Assembly: GCA_037954235.1 (NCBI GenBank)
Contig: JBBMOA010000001.1
Span: 5,036,001-5,100,000, forward strand
From: Aulostomus chinensis
Lineage: Eukaryota; Chordata; Actinopteri; Syngnathiformes; Aulostomidae
Length of the DNA stretch: 64,000 bases
Reading direction: 5' to 3'
In this document: positions 34,108 through 44,189 of the stretch, in pieces
Position numbering within the stretch: the stretch's first letter is position 1
Layout of the letters: the number at the start of each line of letters is the position of its first letter
Position numbers and translations under genes: made by a program
Notes under the pieces: generated by a model
The model's database searches: none
What the model was told of the DNA's origin: nothing
What the model saw: the letters and a program-made list of their open reading frames with translations, nothing else

Positions 34108-35102
34108 ATGGTCTTCGTCCTGGGAGACTCCCACCTGCGCGCCATCGTCGACGGGTTTGTGAGTATGCCACAGGGTTGTCTTTCTTTCGGCTTCTTATCC
34201 GTTCCAGGTAGAGCCGCCGCTGACCTCAGGACCGAGGTCATGCATGCTACCCTCCCTTGGACCCCGGACTTGGTGTGTGTGGGTGCCCCCAGCAACAACC
34301 TCACAGCCAGCAGGACTATTGGTGAGGCAGCAGTGGACTTCAGTGCTCTCCTGACCAGTCAGCAGCCTCTGGCCAAAGGTGTGTGTCTGGTTGTCCTATA
34401 CTCTTATGTCTCTCATCCTACACGGCCACATTTGCTACATATGTGATTCTTTACATTGACACATAACGTTTGCTTTATTTTTCCCCTCTCGGTGTTCGTG
34501 CTGGATTTCCCTCCACGCCTGACCATCGATCCAGCCCTGCAGGACTTGCTACGTTAGGAATACCGCCATGTCGCAGCACGCGTGGGTATGTTACACTTCT
34601 CCAGAACTCCTTCTCCTATCAATTTCATATTTACTTTTTCCAATAATTCATGCACGTTACACCATGACAAGACTTATCATTTTCACATCTCTCAGGTCTC
34701 CCATATGTGTCTGTGGCAGAGCACCTTCCTCTCCATCGGTTGGAGCTGTGGTGCCACGATGGTGTGAGTACAACATCGTCATTTACAGGTCACATACTTC
34801 ATCTTCCCTATTCTCCCATGCCACATGACCCTACACCACTACAATATGCTTTATTTGCTGTCTTTCAGGTGCATCTCAGTGACTCACAGGTGCATCTCAG
34901 TGACTCCGATGGCATGCCAGTTGCCACCTGCTGTGGAACCCTGCGTTCCACCAGCTCGCGCCCCCCTCCACCACAGCCCACTGTGTCACCCACCACATCG
35001 CCACATGCCAGGGTGTCTCCCAGGATTATTGTGATGGGACAAGTCCCTGTGCCTCGTCACTGTGACCCTTCGGAGTGGACCGTTGTGAGACGGGCATGCT
35101 CG
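34108..35102 (+). pseudogene. Helentron SGNH-hydrolase-like domain in four short exons
   Basis: Exons 34108-34378, 34493-34585, 34696-34763 and 34869-35102 join in phase. They carry VFVLGDSHLRAIVDGF (block I GDS), APSNNLTAS (Asn block), VFVLDFPPRLTID, and DGV|HLSD (Asp-x-x-His block, split by an intron). This order matches SGNH/GDSL esterases. Introns are 105-115 bases with GT-AG ends, except that the acceptor before 34493 reads GG instead of AG. There is an in-frame TAG at 34555. A 21-base tandem duplication at 34869-34910 repeats VHLSDS. A role in element biology is unknown; it is not active as read. Confidence 0.62.
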
Positions 35103-35208
35103 GTAATGTGTTTTCGCAGAGTCATTCTGTAACTGCCCATTTCTTTACACTCCTCATATTAACAACACCTGAGATGTTCTCCTTCCCTCTTTGCTTTGTA
35201 TTTCAAAG

Positions 35209-35930
35209 ACTGTAACACCTACAGTGCCGCAGTCTCCCATCCCGTCCAACCCGGTGTTCAGCAGTGACATGTTGGATGCCATGGAGAAGGTTTCACCTTC
35301 TTCTGGCTCTGCCTGCACTGCTGCTCCACCACATGGCCAGGTAACTATACCACCCATTACATGCACTACTTCACACCAACATCAAACTCATGTTCAGAAA
35401 CCTTGTTTCCTTCCTTTATCCTTCCCCTTTCAGCACCAGCGCAGAGGTGTTGCTACAAGGCGCACAGGAAGACAGCGGCAGGTTGGTGTTGAGACACTTT
35501 TAAGCTGCCACTGACAATCCATTTTCACCTGTACATCAACAAGTTCTACTCCTTTTTGCTAAATTCTATTTCATTCTTTGTCTTCCTTCCTGTTCATCTA
35601 GCAGCTGGCAACACCTTCACCTGCCCATCTGATTGTGTCCGACTGAGTTCAGTCCAGCAGCGCAGCAGGTTTGTCTTTGTTGAATTATATACAGCTGACT
35701 TCTTCTTGCCACTTGTACATCCACATTTCTTTTCCTACTTCATTAATTCCTATCAAAAACTCTTCATTTCTTCAGGTGGAGGCAGCAGCCAAGGTGTGCA
35801 TGGAGGGATCTGCGGTGGCACTGTCTGCTGCTGTGGTACCAGAAGTGCTGAGGGGGGAGGTTGCGGCAGCTTGCCCTGCATTGCTGACAGAATCCACTGT
35901 TCATGAGCCTCCAAAGACAACACACACCCA
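35209..35930 (+). pseudogene. Helentron linker exons
   Basis: Candidate exons 35209-35340, 35434-35481, about 35602-35668 and 35776 onward are separated by 90-120-base introns with GT-AG ends. The first two are exact multiples of three. They encode a Pro/Ser-rich linker (TVTPTVPQSPIPSNP), a basic patch (RRGVATRRTGRQRQ) and an Ala-rich stretch (VEAAAKVCMEGSAVALSAAV). The third has an in-frame TGA, and frame is lost near 35945 and again near 36028 before the peptidase-like region. Confidence 0.5.
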
Positions 35931-36009
35931 GCAAAGAGTCCAACATATCTATTTCCTCACTTCCTGATGTTAAACCTACTGCGGTAGATTCAAACAGCAA
36001 TGATGTGGC

Positions 36010-36810
36010 AGTCGTGGCTCCTACTTAAGGTTGTGAAGGGCTCATTTCACCAGGGACATGAACAGTTTGAATATGGAGGACTGCAGTGGCTGGCTATTGC
36101 TTTGATCAGCATTGCCAAACACACACTAAGCAGTGTGTTCTCCTTGAGAAGGGGTGATCTGGATCACGTCTTGCTTAAAGGGGATGAGTTATACACTTTT
36201 TTGCGTGACAGTGGCTCCTTCACACATCCCTCTAATCTGTCTGTTCCAGATCTGCCACAGCACTTAGAACTGGATGGACAGGTATGCAGCTTCCATTTTG
36301 GGGATGTGCTGTTAAGTGAGGTGGGTGTGACTGAAGGTGAGCTGGTTGACTTTGGTGTCTTCATCAGTCTTCGTAATGGACTGGCCAGGATTTTCAGTGA
36401 GTACAGTACATGTCTTATGACACTGTGTGGCAACGCCACTTCCATCATCCATCAGGATGGACAGTTTGCTGTGGTTGACAGTCACTCACGTAATTACAGT
36501 GGCTTGTCACATTGCCGTGGTACAAGTGTAGTTCTATATTTTGCATGTCTTGATGACCTGCACCACTACCTCTGCTGTTTGGCTGACAGTCTCACTTCTA
36601 ACAATAAACTTTTTGAACTGTGTGGTGTTAGTGTGAGTGGACTTGTAAATCCAGTTCCATCTGGTGTACCTTCTGAAAGTATTATCATTGAGCCCAGTAC
36701 AGCACGTAAATCAACTGCTACTTCCCACAGCCAAACAATGTCTCCATACAAATGTCTGAGGGTGTTTGCCAGTGTTGCAGCTACATTGCAATGTCTCACT
36801 CTTCTCACCA
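36010..36810 (+). pseudogene. Helentron C76-like cysteine peptidase region
   Basis: An open frame reads GSFHQGHEQFEYGGLQWLAI near its start, DLDHVLLKGDELYTFL, then FHFGDVLL and GQFAVVDSHSRN. The QG...F...GLQ opening and the late D-x-H resemble the fold of C76-type deubiquitinating peptidases. The position where that family has its catalytic Cys after GLQ or GIQ holds Trp (TGG), so this copy would be dead. The frame closes at 36818. The family assignment is by eye only and could be wrong. Confidence 0.45.
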
Positions 36811-36869
36811 AACTTTAGTACATGTCACCACTACTTTCAAAACAGAAGCACCAAATACTCATAGCAGAA

Positions 36870-37500
36870 AGAGAAATATTTCTTCTGACAAATGTTTGTC
36901 AATAAAAATAAACATATCTGCTGTGAACGACCTAACCCCTGATATACAATTCATTAGTGCTGTCCAACATGACACGCTGGTCTTCCATCCTCTAGGTGTA
37001 GATGTTTGTCAACTTCTGTGCAAAAAGTTAAATGTTGACTTTGTCAAGGTCAATCCTCCAGTCTCCAAAGAAGTTGGACTGATCGGTCCTCCATGTAAGA
37101 TTGAGAGGATCATTGCTGATGGGAACTGCTTCTTCAGAGCCTTCTCTCAGGCTGTGAGAGGCTCACAGAAGCACCATCACAAGATTAGGTCAGCTGTTTG
37201 TAAAGAGCTGGAGAGAAATGCACAGAAATGTCTCTTTGGAGGAGACAGTATTCCCCTGTGTCACAGTACCTCCAGCAGTCCAGGATGAAATGTTAACACT
37301 TGGGCCACAGAGGTGAAGATACAGGTCACGGCTGGTTGGTTGGTCAGGAGGAGTTGGTATTTTTACCTTTTTATGATGGACGCTGGCTAAAGTACAGCAG
37401 TTGTCATCAGGCTTTGTCAGCACAGTGTATTTATCAAGAAAATGTCCCGCCGGGGGGATTTTGAAAATGTGTCTCTAAGCCTGGACTGCACAGCTGTTAT
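36870..37500 (+). pseudogene. Helentron OTU cysteine protease domain
   Basis: The frame from 36752 to 37288 contains IERIIADGNCFFRAFSQAV: the OTU D-G-N-C motif with catalytic Cys at 37127-37129, followed by KIRSAVCKELERN. A frameshift near 37245 moves the rest (TADWLGVGVF-like and DGRWLKYSSCHQ) into other frames. The expected C-terminal His before FENV appears as Asp (GDFENV near 37460), tentatively. OTU domains cleave ubiquitin chains and are known from helentrons. Inactive as read. Confidence 0.7.
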
Positions 37501-37655
37501 GGCTACTGTCCGGTTTGTCACCTTAATACTTACAACTTAAGGACTACAAGTGCGCATGTTGTACAGTGTGATAGAGGACCAACAGGAGCTGACTTGGTAG
37601 TTACTAAGAGGTCTGGCTAATGATCAGGTTATCCAAGATCTCACTCAGGTAAGAA

Positions 37656-38117
37656 ATGTTACTAAGTCTTGCAGGTCTAAGTATTCAAACGAGAGGTACA
37701 CAGGAGAGACTGAACACATTGACTCAAAAGAAACGGCAGTTACAGATTTGGACAAGGTATTCTGAAAACTTGTTCTTTAGGGAAAAGGCTAAATTATGGA
37801 GTAGACATGAGTATCATTCCAAGGTCGATCACAGACACAAGGTTAAAGCTGTCAGCAAACCAAAGAGTCTGCTGAAATATAGCCAGAATGTCCAGCATAG
37901 GCAGCATGTTAAATTAAAGAGTGTCCTGAAATATAGACACAATCTACAGCATGGAGAGAAAATTAAATCCCCCAGTAAAGTAGCTAGTAGACTTAAATAC
38001 AGAGAGAATATCCACCATAGACAACTCGTTAAAGCCAAAAGCAAAGTTACAAGTATGGTAAAATATCGAGACAGCCTCAGTCATAGACAGAAATTCAAAA
38101 GACAAGTAGGGAAGTGA
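37656..38117 (+). pseudogene. Helentron basic repeat region
   Basis: A Lys/Arg-rich frame with a degenerate repeat of 18-22 residues: LKYSQNVQHRQHVK, LKYRHNLQHGEKIK, LKYRENIHHRQLVK, VKYRDSLSHRQKFK. Each is (L/V)KY then about four residues then H(R/G)(Q/E). Probably a nucleic-acid-binding or linker region preceding the Helitron N-terminal domain. A frameshift follows at about 38115. Confidence 0.6.
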
Positions 38118-38918
38118 GAAAAATCAAATATCGTGACAGTTTGCGCTTTAAACACACACTTATTGCTAGTGCTGCCTCAAAAAGGCATAAACAACTGAAA
38201 AATGCTCACAATTTTGATTTTGTCATGGACCAATTTGTACAAAAAGTCAGACATAGCCCTGAGTTCATCTGTTGTGTATGTCATCGGTTAATGTTCAGAA
38301 CACAGGTGTTAGGTTGTAGTAGGGACGTGTGTTGGAAATTCTGCAACAGCTGCTGTTGCTAACCGCTGCATAAGTGACACGTATTTGCACAGTTGTTCCG
38401 ATGACTGTGTTGTGCCTTGTGTGTTGGCCGCTTGTCAAGCTCAACTTTGGATCTGCTATATGTGTCACAGTAAGATTTCCAAAGGGCAGATTCCAGCTGA
38501 GTGTTGGGTCAATAACCTGACACCTGATGCCATTCCACCGGAACTGGGATATTTGAACAGCTTGGAGCAACACTTGATAGCTCTGTATGTACCGTTCAAG
38601 AAAATATTGGCGTTGCCCAAAGGGGGGCAGAACGGAGTACATGGGCCGGTAACATGCATTCCAGCCAATGTCGTGCAGACTAACAACGTGTTGCCTAGGA
38701 CTAGCATGGAACGGTCCATGATGCAGGTCAAATTAAAGCGCAAGTTGACCTACAAAGGACACTATAGATATCAGTTTGTTGACAGTATTCGTGTAAGACA
38801 GGCACTGTACTGCTTAAAAAGGAATAATCCTTTTTACAAGGACATTGAAGTCAATGAAGATTGGGTCAATGACTTTTGTAGGAGGAACGTAGGAAGCTCC
38901 GTCACGTGGTCAGGATGA
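38118..38918 (+). pseudogene. Helitron N-terminal (DUF6570-like) region
   Basis: Reads PEFICCVCHRLMF, then after a frameshift near 38360 IAALYV-type text: ICYMCHSKISKGQIPAECW, NNLTPDAIPPELGYLNSLEQ, LIALYVPFKKILALPKG. The paired Cys motifs and the IPPEL...LEQ.LIA motif are typical of proteins with Helitron-like N-terminal domains. The frame closes at 38918. Confidence 0.7.
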
Positions 38919-38982
38919 CGTTGTAGATGAATCATCAGAAATAATACAAGATGAACTGTTACATGACAGACAGCAGCACTGC

Positions 38983-40259
38983 ATGTTTCAGGACACTTGT
39001 CTTATGCCTGTTGACATTGGTCAGGAAGCTTTAGACCAGTATTTTGAGGACATCATCAACGTGGCACCTGCGGAAGGAAACAGTCCAGTTCGGCTGCTTT
39101 CTGACCACATGAACGAGGCCAAGTGTTTCCCTGTCTTGTTTCCTCTGGGTAGGAAAACATTTTATGACAGGCGCTCGTATGCCTTAACTTTGACGCGGAA
39201 CTTCAATACTCGGATTATGCATGCGGATGGCCGCTTGGCCGGGAACGTTGACTGCTGATCTCAGACATATACTGAGTAAAGAAAATGTAGAGTGTCCTCC
39301 AGCGTTTCAGTGGCAGGGCGTAAGGGTAGAGCCGGTCAGAAGGTTAGTGCAGCGATGTTGATGAATGAGGATGCTTCAAAGCAGATGTTGCAAGTCGATG
39401 AGGGCTTCAGGTTTCTGAAGCCGGTTCGTGGAACGCCTGCCTTTTGGCAGTCAGTTCAGAAGGACCTCATCGCATGCGTCCGTCAGTTAGGGATTCCAAC
39501 GTGGTTCTGTTCGTTTTCGTCTGCTGATCTGCACTGGCAGAATCTCCTGACCAGCATCCTGAAACAGGAAGGCAGAACGCAGAGGTAGAGGATTTAGAGT
39601 GGGCGGACAGGTGCGAGCTGTTGCGTCAGTCACGGCTGCCAGGATGTTTGACTACAAGTGGCATTGCTTCTTGAATGAGGTTCTCAAGTCTCCTTCACGT
39701 CCCATTTGCAAAATCACAGATTACTTTTATAGGGTAGAATTTCTGCAGCAAGGCCCATGTCCATTGTCTCTTTTGGATTGAGGGGGCTCCCCACATTGAT
39801 AAAAACACAGATGAAGAAGTGGTGGCATTCATTGATCAATTTGTGACATGCGAGTTCAACCCTGACCATGACAAGTTATCGTCCATCGTGGCATCCGTTC
39901 AGGCCCACTCCAAACGACACAACAAATGCTGTCTGAAACACGGAATGTGTCGCTTCCATTTCCCAAAAGTTGTTTCAGCCAGGACGTTCATTTGTAAAAC
40001 AGAGATTAAAACGTATACCTGTGAGCCGAAGGCTCGGGAGAATCCTCAGTCAACCAACATGCCAGTCTGTAAGTGTTTTGAAGACACCAATCCCATTAGG
40101 AAGAAGAGGGCACACGCCATTTTGAAAGCCGTTAAGACTGCTGTTAAAAAAGCGGACGCAGGAGAAGTGACATACGCTAGCGTAGACCACTTGTTCCAGA
40201 CTCTGGGCATTAGTCAGGACATTTTTGAGCTGGCTTATAAGCGCCTGCACACAGACTAG
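38983..40259 (+). pseudogene. Helentron Rep (HUH endonuclease) domain
   Basis: Spread over at least four frames. 38983-39258 has VRLLSDHMNEAKCFPVLFPL; 39292-39588 has FRFLKPVRGTPAFWQSVQKD and GIPTWFCSFSSADLHW, the Helitron-like N-terminal block; 39599-39781 has FDYKWHCFLNEVL. The metal-binding HUH motif is still legible at 39756-39764 as CAT-GTC-CAT (His-Val-His) but one frame away from the preceding text. 39786-40259 continues with HIDKNTDEEVVAFIDQFV. Rep nicks and joins DNA strands in rolling-circle transposition. Broken here. Confidence 0.78.
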
Positions 40260-40288
40260 GATAGTCCTATAAGAGAGGGGTAAAGGAT

Positions 40289-40990
40289 GTGTGGGTCAAC
40301 CAGTACAGTAAGAACTTGAACTGCTGGAACACCAACATGGACATTAGCTTTGTCACCGACGTCTATGCGGTCATTATTTACATAATTTCCTACATTACCT
40401 ACAAAGCTGAGAGAGAAATGGGACTGTTATTGGCAAACGCACAAAAAGAAGCCACAAAACAATCAAATCTCTCTGCTAAAGAAGCTTTGAAAAAACTAGG
40501 AAGTGTCTATTTCCACAGCAGGGCCGTTTGTGCCCAGGAGGCGGTGTACAGGCTAACTAACATGCATCTGAAGGAGTGTTCCAGGAAGTTTGTGTTTGTT
40601 CCAACAGGGCCCAACATAGTTAGAATGACTTTACCTCTCAGTGTGTTGAGGCAGAAAGCTGCTTGTCAAGAACTTAGGACAGAGGATATGTGGATGACCA
40701 ACATAGTGGACAGGTACAGAAACAGGCCTGACGACGAGGTCTTTGATGACATGTGCATGGCTACATTTGCATCTGAGTATCGTCTTCTGTGCAAGAATGA
40801 AAAGCCCAAGGACATGATTCAACTGAAGCATGGACTGGGCTTCATCTTGAGAACACATTCTCAGTTCGCTATTGTGCGCTACATGCGCTTTGACTTAGAG
40901 AAGCAAGAGGAGGCACACTACCAGACTCTGCTTCAGATGTATCTCCATTACAGAGTTGACTCGGATCTCAAGGTCAAACCTTTCCTTCCG
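40289..40990 (+). pseudogene. Helentron Rep C-terminal part with Tyr motif
   Basis: Frame reads VWVNQYSKNLNCWN then AVIIYIISYITYKAERE: two tyrosines spaced Y-x3-Y (codons 40379-40381 and 40391-40393) next to a basic helix, as in two-tyrosine Helitron Rep proteins. It runs on to about 40990 (HYRVDSDLKVKPFLP), where LINE sequence takes over without the helicase. Confidence 0.75.
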
Positions 40991-43204
40991 CAGAAACCTG
41001 AAATCCCTCACAGCAGCACAGCTGTCTGATGAGGTGAACTCCGTTATGCCTGACCACTCGCACTTCTCCTCACTTTCTGTTCATGAGTTTACTGAAACAC
41101 TCTGTTCCTCTCTGGCATCCTCTCTGGACAAACTCTGCCCCCTGGTGTCCAAACCAGCCAAGAAAAAACAACCAAGTCCATGGCTCTCTAAAGTTCTGAG
41201 AGAACAAAGAGCTGGACTCAGGGCAGCAGAAAGAAAGTGGCGTAAATCCCAAGAACCCACTGACTTGTCCTTATACAAACAGAAACTTGCTTCCTTCAGC
41301 TCATGCTTACAGTCTGCTAAGAAAGCCTTCTATCAGAACAAGATCTGCGCCACTTCTGATTCCAGGAAACTGTTTATGGCATTTAACTCCTTGCTTTCTC
41401 CTCCAGTTGCTCAGCCTTCCACTGCGCTGACTTCAGACATGTTTGCCTCCTTTTTTACTGAAAAGGTTGCTGCAATCAGCAGCCAGTTCTCTGAGCCTGA
41501 CCAGTCCAGTCAGCACCAACCTGCCACTGCTGCTTCACTCTTCTCCTTTGCTCCCCTGAGCGAAGATGAAGTCTCCAGACTTCTCCTGAGCTCAAAACCT
41601 ACAACTTGTCCTCTCGATCCAATACCCACCAGCATCCTGCAGACCATTTTGCCCTCTATCAAACCTGCAGTCACACACAGTCAATTCCTCCCTGGAAACT
41701 GGCATTTTTCCTGCTACTTTTAAGCAGGCCCATGTCACCCCACTGCTCAAAAAGCCTAATCTCAACCCCGCCAAGGTTGAAAACTACAGGCCAGTATCAC
41801 TTCTGCCAGTCCTGTCAAAAATACTGGAGCGCTCAGTATTTAACCAGGTCTCTGAACATCTGCGGAACCAACAACCTACTTGACTCTTTTCAGTCTGGCT
41901 TCAGGGGTGACCACTCAACTGAGACTGCACTCCTGTCAGTCACTGAAACGAGCTCGAGCTGCTGGTCAGTGCTCTGTCCTACTTCTGCTGGACCTGTCTG
42001 CTGCCTTCGACACAGTGAACCATCACATTCTCCTCTCCACACTCTCTGAGCTCGGAATATCTGGTTCTGCCTTGTTATGGTTCAAGTCCTACCTCACAGG
42101 CAGATCCTTCAGAGTGTCATGGCGAGGAAAGGTGTCTAGGTCACATGGCCTATCGACTGGGGTTCCTCAGGGGTCAGTGCTTGGTCCCCTTCTCTTCTCT
42201 CTGTACACCACCTCACTTGGTGCAGTGATCCGCTCCCATGGCTTCTCCTACCACTGTTATGCTGGCGACACTCAGCTCTTCCTCTCTTTTCCACCTGAAG
42301 ACACAATGGTCTCAGATCGTATATCAGCGTGTCTGGCTATCTCCACATGGATGAAGGAACGCCACCTTCAATTGAATCTCTCTAAGCCTGAACTTATGGT
42401 CTTTCCAGCTTGTCCATCTGTTCAGCCTCACGTCAGTGTCCAAGTTCAGGCTCTTGTCATCTCACGCATTGACTACTGCAACTCTCTTCTGGCAGGCCTC
42501 CCTGCATGCTCATTCAAGCCTCTGCAGATGATCCAGAATTCAGCAGCATGTCTGGTCTTCAACCAGCCAAAAAGGGCACATGTCACCCTGCTGCTGGTTT
42601 CTCTTCACTGGCTTCCAGTGGCAGCCAGGATCAAATTCAAGGCACTTCTTTTGACTTACAAAACAATCACAAGAACGGCTCCAGCCTACCTGGAATCCCT
42701 GATCCAGGTCTACTCTCCTTCGTCCACTACGCTCTGCTTGCGAAAGACGCCTGGTGCTTCCAGCCCAGCGCTGCTCCAAATCCCTAGCCAGACTCTTCAC
42801 TTCTGTTGTTCCCAAATGGTGGAACGAACTACCCAAATCTGTGCGTTCTGCTGAGTCCCTTTCTACTTTTAAGAGACAATTGAAGACTCAATTGTTCAGA
42901 GAGCACCTAGGCACTTAACCTGACTGTTCTCCTCTTTGTCCTGTGGGGTAGAATAAGTCAGAGGGTCCAAGACCCAGCACTTAGACATACAACATCACAC
43001 AACACAGTTAGTGCTACATCATCACTGTTATATTATATAAAAAAAGGGGGACGACACTTCTTCTGCCACTAGATGGCAGTACCTGTGACCAAATCACAAA
43101 TGAAGCACTTTTGCGCTTCCTATGGACTTTTCCTGAATTAGGTCTAAATTCTTGCTTGTGTTGTACATCGCTTTGGGCAAAAGCGTCTGCTAAATGAAAT
43201 TGTA
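40990..43204 (+). mobile_element. L2/CR1-group LINE, 5'-truncated, inserted in the helentron
   Basis: Begins inside ORF2 upstream of the reverse transcriptase (RRNLKSLTAAQLSDEV, KKKQPSPWLSKVLREQRAG), then RT blocks SGFRGDHSTETALL, LLDLSAAFDTVNHHILL, GVPQGSVLGPLLFSLY, and the active-site block YHCYAGDTQLF, then LHWLPVAARIKFKALL. The usual YADD reads YAGD, removing one catalytic Asp. At least two frameshifts (about 41700 and 41880). The 3' end near 43204 carries the gctttgggcaaaagcg and tctgctaaatg tail of fish L2 elements. Same orientation as the host element. Confidence 0.85.
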
Positions 43205-43205
43205 G

Positions 43206-43608
43206 AATTTATCGTCCACCAGCATATCCACACTTCCTATTTAAATACAATGTGGGAAGGTTACTTGACCGGTTAACTCTGACAAGTAACACTATTGTAG
43301 TCATGGGAGATGTTAATGACAACATTTTAAAAGGCTCATCAATCTGCAAATTTATGGAACAAAAAGGGTTCACCCAACATGTGACACAAGAGACCACAGA
43401 AAAGGGGACAGTAATTGATCATGTTTACATTAAAACGTCACAGTACAACGTGGAATGTGCAGTCTGGCCAGCCTACTTCAGTGATCACGAAGGGATCCTG
43501 TGTAGGTTTTCTGTTTCAGATGATCAGGGGGAGTTAGATGACCTCAACAGCTTTAGTCTGGATGATTTTCAAGATTTGCAGGGTGATTCTGACCACCAGG
43601 ATGACTGA
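43206..43608 (+). pseudogene. Helentron endonuclease domain, C-terminal half
   Basis: Reads IYRPPAYPHFLFKYNVGRL, NTIVVMGDVNDNIL, VIDHVYIKT and FSDHEGILCRF. YRPP, GDVND and SDH are the later motifs of the AP-endonuclease (EEP) family; the first half is absent because sequence upstream is lost at the LINE junction. Position downstream of Rep fits the endonuclease that helentrons carry at their C-terminus. Ends at TGA after an acidic tail. It could alternatively be from another retroelement, which is less likely given its place after the LINE 3' tail. Confidence 0.65.
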
Positions 43609-44185
43609 GTTTAAAAGCTACATCGCAGTGTCCCAGGTCAAATACTAGCCTCATGTCAGCTTAGTTGGCTCTGTGTGCTGTTTGGCAAAAGTTGACTTGG
43701 ACTCTTTGTTGTGTAGGATGCGTTAATGTTGACATTTTATTAGTATAGTAAGTCCCACTCCACCTTTTTAGACTTACCTATTTATTCTGTGCATGTCTTG
43801 ACGTACATTTTAAAGTTATTTATTTATTCCACTGTCACGCACTGCACTTAATGCAGTTCGCCACAGTACCTTGAGCATGTGCCAGGTACAGTAATCATGT
43901 TTCCGCTCCACCACCGCACCAATTTCTCAGTTTTTTTCTTTCAATACAGTTCAACATACAAACACACATCACATGTGGTAGGCTACTACATTCCAAGCTC
44001 ACTCATGAGTGTGTATTTATGTCACCCCCATTGTCTGACCTGTCGTTTTGTGTTTCATGTTGTGTTTCATGTTATCTTCCAATGTGAGGTTTATATGGTT
44101 TGCTGTGCAGTTATATAAAGTAGTTAATTTGCCACGGTCATCGGAGTTTGAACGAATCTGGTCCCCGTTAATGAAATCCATCAGG
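43609..44185. other. Helentron 3' region or flank, no gene
   Basis: AT-rich with no recognised ORF. Could be 3' untranslated sequence of the element. Confidence 0.4.
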
Positions 44186-44189
44186 TAGT

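Larger units (their letters stand above)
31095..43610 (+). mobile_element. Helentron-type rolling-circle transposon, decayed, interrupted by a LINE
   Basis: Reading left to right: promoter-like segment, minisatellite, short exons with an SGNH-like domain, C76-like peptidase region, OTU domain, basic repeat region, Helitron N-terminal region, HUH Rep with Tyr motif, a LINE in place of the helicase, and an endonuclease segment with YRPP, GDVND and SDH motifs. Presence of Rep together with OTU and AP-endonuclease-like domains is the established signature of helentrons (Helitron2 group). There are many frameshifts and stops, so it is inactive. The left boundary is uncertain; the coding core is 33819-43608. 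The right end was not found: the 3' region may extend to about 44190 or beyond. Confidence 0.75.

Noticed and set aside
36010..36810. Herpesvirus-derived protein because of the C76-like pattern
   Set aside because: The neighbouring OTU, Rep and endonuclease segments place it in a transposon; no other viral feature is present.
43206..43608. Endonuclease segment as part of the inserted LINE
   Set aside because: It lies after the LINE 3' tail, whereas LINE endonucleases precede the reverse transcriptase.
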